From Polaribacter sp. (lineage in GTDB: Bacteria; Bacteroidota; Bacteroidia; Flavobacteriales; Flavobacteriaceae), in assembly GCA_029238315.1 (NCBI GenBank), contig JAQWGI010000021.1, forward strand, positions 1 to 64,000: a stretch of 64,000 bases of DNA, given 5' to 3'. Of the stretch, positions 55,005 through 63,700 are shown in pieces. Position numbers and translations under genes: made by a program. The notes under the pieces are model-generated. The model was not told the DNA's origin. It searched no databases and was given only the letters and a program-made list of their open reading frames with translations. How positions within the stretch are numbered: the stretch's first letter is position 1; every line of letters starts with the position of its first letter.

Positions 55005-55952
55005 TTAAATTGATTCATAATCTTCATCTTTAAATTTTGACAATTTACTAAATGGGTTAATTGAGCTCAACGCATCATCCGTATCATAAGTATCATCATT
55101 GGAAGAAAACTTATAACTTAACATCTTATAATACAATTTAGCTGCTAAAAAGTCTGAAGATTTTTCGGTTGGATTTGGGCACAATTCAACGATATCAAAA
55201 CCAACAACATTTTTATCACTAAAGACTTTCTTTAAAAACTCTAACGTTTCGTAATAAAATAAACCTCCAGGTTCTGGGGTACCTGTTGATGGTAATAAAG
55301 AAGGGTCTATAGCATCTAAATCTAACGTTATAAATACATTGTCTGTTAACTGATCTATGGCATCATCCATCCAATCTTCATTGACAACCATGTCATGCGC
55401 AAAGAAAACTTTATCAAGATTCATTTCTCTTTTTTCAGAAATATCCATACTTCTAATACCTACCTGCACCAAGTTAGTTGTTTGATTTGCTTCATAAACT
55501 GCACATGCATGATTGTATTTGGAACCTTCATACTCTTTACGTAAATCTGCATGTGCATCAATATGCAATACAGAGAGATTATTAAAACATTCATTAAATG
55601 CTCTAATGGTTCCAATAGAAATAGAATGCTCTCCTCCAAAAATTGTTACAAACTTGTTCTTATTAATGTACTGCTTAGTTGTTTGATGAACCGCATTCAC
55701 CATCGTTTCTGGAGAAGTGTTTTCTGTAATGGCATCCGCCAAAAACACCCCTTCCTTGTATACTTCAGAATCTGTTTCGATATCATACAATTCCATATTT
55801 TCAGAAGCTTCTAAAAAGGCTTGTGGCCCTTTATCTGCTCCTTTTTGCCAAGTACTTGTTCCGTCATAAGGAACAGGAATTAAAACAATCTTTGATTGTT
55901 CAATTTTCGAATACATTTCTGGAATTCCTGCGTACGTTTTACTAGTTTTCAT
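55005..55952 (-). CDS. speB: Agmatinase
   Basis: A 315-residue ureohydrolase making putrescine and urea from agmatine. The Mn-binding motifs are FGGEHSIS, HIDAHADLR and LDLDAIDPSLLP. A C-terminal extension of about 30 acidic residues (SSNDDTYDTDDALS) is unusual. The gene overlaps the arginine decarboxylase gene by 11 nt. Formiminoglutamase or arginase would be alternatives, but the neighbour favours agmatinase. Confidence 0.9.
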   Translation of the reverse strand: MKTSKTYAGIPEMYSKIEQSKIVLIPVPYDGTSTWQKGADKGPQAFLEASENMELYDIETDSEVYKEGVFLADAITENTSPETMVNAVHQTTKQYINKNKFVTIFGGEHSISIGTIRAFNECFNNLSVLHIDAHADLRKEYEGSKYNHACAVYEANQTTNLVQVGIRSMDISEKREMNLDKVFFAHDMVVNEDWMDDAIDQLTDNVFITLDLDAIDPSLLPSTGTPEPGGLFYYETLEFLKKVFSDKNVVGFDIVELCPNPTEKSSDFLAAKLYYKMLSYKFSSNDDTYDTDDALSSINPFSKLSKFKDEDYESI

Positions 55953-57339
55953 AACCTAATATTGATAATAATTCTTCACTTTTTTGTTGTTCTTTAAAAA
56001 CCTTTGTAGTCATGTTACCATCACTATCTTTATTTATTAATATGTGTTTTGGATGTGGTATTAAGCAGTGTTGTAATCCGCCAAAACCACCAATTGATTC
56101 TTGGTAAGCACCTGTGTTAAAAAAGCCAATATATAATGGATTCTCTTTTTCGTACACAGGTAAATAAATAGCATTTATATGTTGTTCTGAATTGTAGTAA
56201 TCATCGCTATCACAAGTTAAACCACCTAATAAAACACGCTCATATTGCCGGTTCCATTTATTTATAGGCAACATAATAAAACGCTTATTAATAGACCAAG
56301 AATCAGGTAATGTTGTGATAAAAGATGAATTAATCATATTCCAACGTTCTCTATCATTTTGTTTTTTCTGATACAAAACTTCATATATAGCACCACTTGC
56401 TTCTCCAACAGTAAAGCTTCCAAATTCTGTAAAAATATTTGGCACATCTACACCTGCATTTTTACATGCTTCGTTTATTTGATTGATAATTTCATCAATC
56501 ATATACTCATAATCGTATTCAAAGGCTAGTGAGTTTTTAATTGGAAAACCTCCGCCAATATTTAAACTATCTAGTGTTGGACACGCTTTTTTAAGTTTGA
56601 TATAAACACTGATACATTTTAGCAACTCGTTCCAATAATAAGCAGTATCTCTAATGCCTGTATTGATAAAAAAGTGTAACATTTTTAGTTCTACCTGAGA
56701 ATTATTTGCAATTTCTCTTTCATAAAAAGATACAATATTTTTGTACCCAATACCTAATCTGCTTGTATAGAACTCAAATTTAGGTTCTTCTTCAGAAGCA
56801 ATTCTAATTCCAACTTTAAAAGGTTTATTAGTTTGTTGCTGAAGTAGAGGTAGCTCTTCATAATTGTCAATAATTGGAATACAGTTTTTGTGTCCAGAAT
56901 TAATTAATTTACCAATATTTTGAATGTATTGATCGCGTTTAAATCCATTACAAATAATATAGGTATCATTTTTTACCCTTCCATTTACTTTTAAGTTTTT
57001 AATAATATCTAAATCAAAAGCAGAAGAGGTTTCTATATGAATGTTATTTGTTAAAGCTTCTTCTAGGATAAATTTAAAGTGCGAGCTTTTAGTACAATAA
57101 CTATAAAAATACTTTCCTTTATAATTATGTTTTTTTATGGATGATTGAAACCATTGCTGCGTTTTATTTATATTCTCAGATATTTTTGGCAAATAGGTAA
57201 ATTTTAATGGGGTGCCATATTCTTCAACCAATTTTGCCAGATTGATATTATGAAAAAACAAGTTGTTGTTTTCAATATGAAATTCCTCTTGAGGAAAATC
57301 AAAAGTTTGTTCTATTAAATCTATATATTTAGTGTTCAT
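55942..57339 (-). CDS. speA: Arginine decarboxylase (fold III PLP enzyme)
   Basis: A 465-residue decarboxylase turning arginine into agmatine. The PLP Lys is K84 in YSYCTKSSHF, where most relatives have YAVKAN; the Gly-rich phosphate site is LNIGGGFPIKN and the catalytic Cys lies in GGLTCDSDDYY. It is shorter than E. coli SpeA (about 650 residues) and fits the compact Bacteroidota form. It is the first gene of the polyamine operon. Diaminopimelate-type decarboxylases share the fold, but agmatinase next door supports arginine as the substrate. Confidence 0.87.
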   Translation of the reverse strand: MNTKYIDLIEQTFDFPQEEFHIENNNLFFHNINLAKLVEEYGTPLKFTYLPKISENINKTQQWFQSSIKKHNYKGKYFYSYCTKSSHFKFILEEALTNNIHIETSSAFDLDIIKNLKVNGRVKNDTYIICNGFKRDQYIQNIGKLINSGHKNCIPIIDNYEELPLLQQQTNKPFKVGIRIASEEEPKFEFYTSRLGIGYKNIVSFYEREIANNSQVELKMLHFFINTGIRDTAYYWNELLKCISVYIKLKKACPTLDSLNIGGGFPIKNSLAFEYDYEYMIDEIINQINEACKNAGVDVPNIFTEFGSFTVGEASGAIYEVLYQKKQNDRERWNMINSSFITTLPDSWSINKRFIMLPINKWNRQYERVLLGGLTCDSDDYYNSEQHINAIYLPVYEKENPLYIGFFNTGAYQESIGGFGGLQHCLIPHPKHILINKDSDGNMTTKVFKEQQKSEELLSILGYEN

Positions 57340-57441
57340 CTACTTTTTAAAAAAAATTATACAATTAACCTATCAAAATAGCATCTAATGCTTTGATAAG
57401 AGATAACCTAATTAAAAAGAATAGATCACTGTCTGATATTT

Positions 57442-57480
57442 AAATATACCACGTGCAGTTTAGAAAACTGCTGTATATTT
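57442..57480. promoter_or_regulatory. Stem-loop in the 397-nt gap upstream of speA
   Basis: Nested inverted repeats: AAATATA (57442-57448) with TATATTT (57474-57480), and inside GCAGTTT (57455-57461) with AAACTGC (57465-57471). It lies about 100 nt before the speA start and could be a leader structure. The rest of the gap (57340-57736) holds a distant -7-like TACATTTG (57615..57608), the terminator and the tRNA-like fragment, and no gene. Confidence 0.4.
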
Positions 57481-57661
57481 AAAAGAGAAGTAGGAAAAAC
57501 CGTAATTTTTTCGACGCATTTCCAAAATGCTAAGTAATTATTATTTTCCCTAGAATAATTACTCACGAAATAAGAAAAACATAACATTTTACTTACTAAA
57601 AAGTTTTCAAATGTAATTTATTTTTTGATATAAAAAAGAAAAATGGAAAAAAAATACACAT

Positions 57662-57693
57662 AAACAAAAAACCTCCACATTTCTGTGAAGGTT
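57662..57693 (-). terminator. Terminator of the giant surface protein gene
   Basis: On the minus strand: AACCTTCACA, loop GAAA, TGTGGAGGTT (one mismatch), then TTTTG. It lies 44 nt past the stop codon of the gene at 57737. Confidence 0.75.
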
Positions 57694-57697
57694 AGTA

Positions 57698-57719
57698 TGA
57701 GCTCGTTAGGGTTCGAACC
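57698..57719 (-). other. tRNA 3'-end fragment (possible att scar)
   Basis: Minus-strand sequence GGTTCGAACCCTAA then CGAGCTCA reads as half of a T-stem, a perfect TTCGAAC loop, the 3' T-stem CCTAA, a 7-base acceptor strand CGAGCTC and discriminator A. The 5' side stops matching right after GG (TGT instead of the expected TTA), and no anticodon or D arm exists. It is therefore a fragment of 22 nt. Integrases often leave such copies. The isoacceptor cannot be set; lysine is a guess. Confidence 0.5.
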
Positions 57720-57736
57720 ACAATACTATTTATTCA

Positions 57737-60700
57737 TCATTCATCTATTTTCAAAAACCTTTTAAATATGCTTCCTTTATCTGTATTTATTTTGACAACA
57801 TAAACACCTACTGCCAAATCTTTAACATCAACATTATTATTAGAAAATTGTATCAAGATTTCTTTACCATTGATAGAAAATATTTGAATACTATTTACCT
57901 TCATTATTGTACTATCTGTATATATACTTAATCGTTTTGTTGTAGGATTTGGATAAATTGAAATCAATTTCTCTAAATTAAAGTCTTCAACAGCCAATGC
58001 GTTTTCGGTAACAGTGACAACTACAGTTTTAGAGGCTTTGTTTCCATTTACATCTGTAACTGTATATATAACATCATTCTGTCCTAAATCATTTATCCTA
58101 AAATTTGTTTTTGAAAGCTCATAATTTAAAATACCACAATTATCTGTACTACCCTTATCAATATCTGTTGTCTGTATCTCAACGGTTCCATTTGCATCTA
58201 ATTGAACTGTAATGTCTTGCGCTAATATTGTTGGATCTATATTATCTACTACAGTTACTAATTGCGAGGCATAAGCTGTATTCCCTGAGGCATCCGTTAC
58301 CATCCAAGTAACACTAGTTTCTCCTATAGGAAAACTAGTAGGCGCATCATTGGTTGTCGTGGCGACACTACAATTGTCTGAAGTTGTTGGAGTTCCTAGA
58401 GCAACATTTGTTGCTGAACAACTATCTGCATCTACATTAACGCTAATCGCTACAGGCGCAGAAATCGTAGGATTAATGTTATCTACGACAGTTACAACTT
58501 GTGTGGCAGTAGCTGTATTTCCAGAACCATCCGTTACCATCCAAGTTACTGTAGTTTCTCCTATAAGAAAACTAGTAGGCGCATCATTGGTTGTAGTGGT
58601 TACACTACAATTGTCTGAAATTGTAGGTGTACCCAAGGCAACATTCGTTGCTGAACAACTCGCTGCATCTACATTAACACTAATCGCTACAGGAGCAGAA
58701 ATCGTAGGATCAAAATTATCTACTACAGTTACAACTTGTGTGGCAGTAGCTGTATTACCAGAGGCATCCGTTACCGTCCAAGTTACAGTAGTTTCTCCTA
58801 CAGGAAAACTAGCAGGTGCATCATTGGTTGTAGTGGCTACACTACAATTATCTGAAGTTGTTGGAGTTCCTAAAGTAACATTCGTTGCTGAGCAACTCGC
58901 TGCATCTATATTAACACTAATCGCTACAGGAGCAGTAATACTTGGATCAATGTTATCTACTACAGTTACAATTTGCGTTGCAGTAGCTGTATTTCCACTA
59001 GCATCAGTTACGGTCCAAGTTACCGTAGTTTCTCCTACAGGAAAACTAGTAGGCGCGTCATTGGTTGTAGTGGCTAAAGTACAGTTATCTGCTGTAGTAG
59101 GATTTCCAAGAGTAACGTTCGTAGCCTCACAACTATCTGCGTCTACATTAACACTAATCGCTACAGGAGCAGTAATACTTGGATCAATGTTATCTATTAC
59201 AGTTACTATTTGTGTAGCGGTAGCTGTATTTCCAGAACCATCCGTTACCGTCCAAGTAACACTAGTCTCTCCTACAGGAAAACTAGTAGGCGCGTCATTG
59301 GTTGTAGTGGCTACAGTACAGTTATCTGCTGTAGTAGGATTTCCAAGAGTAACGTTAGTAGCCTCACAACTATCTGTGTCTACATTAACACTTATCGCAT
59401 CAGGTGCAGTAATGGTAGGATTAATTGTATCTGCTTCTAAGCCACCATCTGTAATTCTCCATGATTTATTTATTAAAAGGGTTCTTGCTGCTTGGCTAGC
59501 ACAACTATAAGTACTACTACCCCCATGAAATTGAACATTAGATTTTAGATCTAGCTGAGCCCAACCATTTAGTAGGGCATCATAATTTGTTGTAGATAAA
59601 GTAACTCCTGCGAACATATCAGACATGTCAGTTACATTACTTACATTCCAATTACTAAGGTCTTGGTTGAAAGAAATAGCCATCCAGAACATATCAGACA
59701 TATTAGTTACTTTACTCACATTCCAATCACCAATATCTTGATTGAAAGAAATGGCAAGAGCAAACATAGCCGACATCGTAGTTACATTACTCACATTCCA
59801 AGTACTAAGGTCTTGGTTGAAAGCTCTTGCTTCATAAAACATATTCTTCATCTTAGTTACATTACTCACATTCCAGTTTCCAATATCTTGGTTGAAAGCG
59901 TCTGTTCGATAAAACATACTGGACATGTCAGTTACATTATTCACATTCCAGTTTCCAATATCTTGGTTGAAAGCGCTTGCTCTATAAAACATACCGAACA
60001 TGTCATTTACATTACTCACATTCCAGTTACTAATATCCTGGTTGAAAGAATTAGCATTCCAGAACATTTGGGTCATGTTAGTTACATTACTCACATCCCA
60101 ATTACTCAGGTCTGCATTAAAAGAGGTTTTATCTTCAAATGCTTTGTACATATTAGTTACATTACTTACATCCCAATTAGGCATAGCACCATATTGGCTA
60201 TTCGTACACAAACCATCTACTGGGTTTGTGCTTAAACATTCGGTGATTACTGCATTAAAATTACTGTCTGTTATAGGGGGGAATACTGTCACTATTTGCG
60301 TTGCAGTAGCGGTATTTCCTGAGCCGTCAGTAACTGTCCAAGTTACAGTAGTATCCCCTACAGGGAAGTTTGCTTGGGCATTATTGGTTACAGTTACTAC
60401 AGTACAATTGTCTGCAGTTGCTGGCGTACCTAAAGCAACATTAGTGGCTGTGTTACTATTTTTGTCTACGTTAACAATAACGTTTTCTGGCGGAGTAATG
60501 GTAGGGTTAATTGTATCTGCTTCTAAACTACCGTCTGTAATTATCCATACTTTACTGTTTGTTAAAAGATCTCTTGCATCTTGACTACCACAACTAAAGT
60601 TGCTATTACCTCCATGAAATCGAACTTTAGATTTAAGATCTAGCTGAGCCCAACCATTTAATAAAGCATCGTAATTAGTTGTAGATAAAGTAACATCTTC

Positions 60701-63700
60701 AAACATATCCTCCATAGTTGTTACATTACCAACATCCCAACCTCCAATATCTTGATTGAAGGAAGTTGCAAAAGCAAACATTTCACTAAAATTGTTAGCG
60801 TTATTAGTATTCCATCCACCAATATCTTGATTAAATAAGTTAGCTTTAAGAAACATTGCTCTCATATTTACAACATTTTGAACATCCCATTTTCCAATAT
60901 TTTGGTTAAATGATTTGGCATTACTAAACATTTCTCTCATATTTACTACATTACCAACATTCCAACCTGTAATATCTTGATTAAATGATGTTGCTGAAGC
61001 AAACATAAAACTCATGTCTTTTACACTATCTACAATCCATTCCCCAATATCTGCATTAAAGGATTTAGCGCCAGCAAACATATAACTTGTATTTACAACC
61101 CCTTCAGGTAGTTTATTAGGAACATAAGTTAAATTTTGTGCTTCACGAAAAGCTCCTGACAAATTTGTTAAACCAATATCTCCAAAGCTTTCGACACGGG
61201 TTAACTTTTCTACATTGGTATAATTTGAATTTTCTTTACCAAAACTTGTTATTGTTCCATAAATTTTAACAGTGTATGTGCTTTCAGAGCTATAGATGTA
61301 ATCAATATCACCTTCAGTTGTAACTTTTTGCAGACTTGTACCATCACCCCAGTCAACATATACATCTTTAGCACCTCCAAGAGGTAGTGAGACTTTTGTG
61401 TTAGTAGTGTCGTCTTCTGTTATTGTACCTGAACCACTATAACTAGCGTTATCTTTTGTGGTGTCGAAAACTAATTTCATGGGGTTCTTAGTTAAAACAG
61501 TAACCGTTAATGTACCTATTGAATTTACTGCACCGTCAGAAATAGAATAAGTAATAACTTCAGTACCTGAAAAGTTTGCAGCAGGAGTGTAAATTATAGA
61601 TTCTTCTTTTGTATCTATAGCAATAGTTCCTGAACCAGCTGTATTTGCAGCCGTTACGGTTAATTGATCACCGTCTGCATCAGTATCATTATTTACAACA
61701 TTGATAGTGGTGGCTGGAGAATCTTGAAAAAGAACAGCAATATCTGCATTTGCTACAGGGCTATTGGGGTTTATTAAATTATAAACTCGTACATGACCAG
61801 AATTACTACCATTACCGCTATTATAACGTGCACCAATGGCAACTGTTTTTCCATCTGCTGATAGCGAAACCGATTCTCCTGAATAATCATTTGAAGCTTC
61901 CCCATCAATGTCACTGCCTAGTTGATTCCAAGAAGTTTCATCCCATCCAAAGATACGAACATGTCCAGAAGAAATGCCATTATCATCATTATAGTGTGCA
62001 CCTATAGCTAGGGTGTTTCCGTCTGCAGATAGCGAAACGGATTTTCCTGACAAATCACCTGCAGATTCTCCACTAATGTCACTGCCCAATTGGTCCCAGG
62101 AAGTACCATTCCATTCATAGATACGAACATGGCCATATTTATTACCATTATTATAGGTTGTTCCTATAGCTAGGGTATTTCCATCTGCAGATAACGAAAC
62201 AGATCCTCCTGACATACCGCCTGAAGCTTCTCCATCAATGTTACTGCCCAACTGATTCCAAGAAGTTTTATCCCAGCCATAGATACGAACATAATCAGAA
62301 TAACTACCATTTCCATTATTATAGATCCCTCCTATAGCTAGGGTATTTCCATCTGCAGATAATGAGACAGATCCTCCTGACATATCACCAGAAGCCTCTC
62401 CATCAATATCACTTCCCAATTGATTCCAAGAAGCACCTTCCCATTCATAGATACGAACATGACCAGAATAACTACCATTTCCATTATTAAAGGGAGCTCC
62501 TACAGCTAAGGTTTTTCCATCTGCTGATAGCGAAACGGAATAGCCTGATTGATTAATTGAATCTTCTCCATCAATGTCGTTACCTAGTTGATTCCAAGAA
62601 ATTCCATCCCATCCATAAATACGAACATGACCAGAAGCAGTACCATTATCATTATTACCAGGAGCTCCTATAGCCAAGGTGTTCCCATCTGCTGATAGCG
62701 AGACGGAATCTCCTGAATAATTAAGTGAAGCTTCTCCGTCAATATCACTGCCTAGTTGATTCCAGGAAGCTCCATCCCATCTATAGATACGAACATAGCC
62801 AGAAAAACTATCTTTACCAACAGCACCTACAGCTAGGGTGTTCCCATCTGCTGATAGTGAAACGGATCTTCCTGACAAATCCTCTGAATCTTCTCCATTA
62901 ATGTCACTACCTAACTGTTCAGCAATGCTTAAATAACCGGAGAATACATTAATGGTTACTGTTGCAATGTTAGTGTCAGTAAATCCATCATTTACTTTGT
63001 AGGTAAAAGTGTCAGTTCCTGTAAAGTCTTGGTTTGGCGTGTAGGTTACAGAACCATCTGCTATGGTTGATAGTATTCCATGACCAGGTCCGCTTTCTAT
63101 GATGTATGATAAGGAATCATCATCTTTATCTTTAGCCAACAAATAAATGGAAGTTGCATCATTTTTTTTGGTAGCGGAATTAATGTTTTGAGCAACAGGA
63201 ATATCATTCACATTTGTAACAGTTACTGTTAGGGTTCCTTGACTAGTTGCACTATTATCTGAAGCGGTGTAGGCAATAATTTCAGTACCATAAAAGTTGG
63301 CTAAAGGAGTATAAATTATAGATTTTTCATCTGTGTTTATAGCAACTGTTCCTGAACCAGTAGTGCTAATTGCTGTTACTTTTAGTGGGTCTCCGTCTAT
63401 GTCTGTATCATTATCTAAAACATAAAAAGTGGTTGCTTCTGAATCCTCTTCAAGTGTAGCAATATCTGATATAACTGTTGGGCTATGATTAACTAAATTA
63501 AATACACGTGCATGCCCAGAATCAGTTCCATTTCCATCATTATAAGGAGCTCCAATAACCACTGTTTTTCCATCTGCAGCGAGAGATACTGATTGGCCTG
63601 ACTGATCAGCAGCAGCTTCCCCGTCAATATCTTGTCCTACCTGGACCCATTTACTACCCCTGTAGTCGTAGATACGTACGTGCCCAGAATCAGTACCATT

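Noticed and set aside
57660-57735. Complete tRNA gene
   Set aside because: Only the 3' end (22 nt) fits. No D arm, anticodon arm or 5' acceptor strand is found on the minus strand upstream of it.
58350-59510. 386-codon plus-strand frame, rich in Val/Thr/Ser, opposite the HYR repeats
   Set aside because: It is the antisense of the 237-bp repeats. It persists because the repeat length is a multiple of three, and its repeated, low-complexity composition resembles no protein family.
60000-60584. Plus-strand frames of 190-194 codons at 59663-60584
   Set aside because: Shadows of the DUF285-coding repeats (75-bp period) on the opposite strand.
58245-62920. CRISPR array or satellite DNA
   Set aside because: The regular repeats of 75, about 165 and 237 bp are all in one open reading frame and code for known repeat domains. 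There are no unique spacers.
63562-63564. GTG start of the giant gene
   Set aside because: The frame is open for another 146 codons to the window edge and codes for further propeller blades, so this GTG is an internal Val codon.
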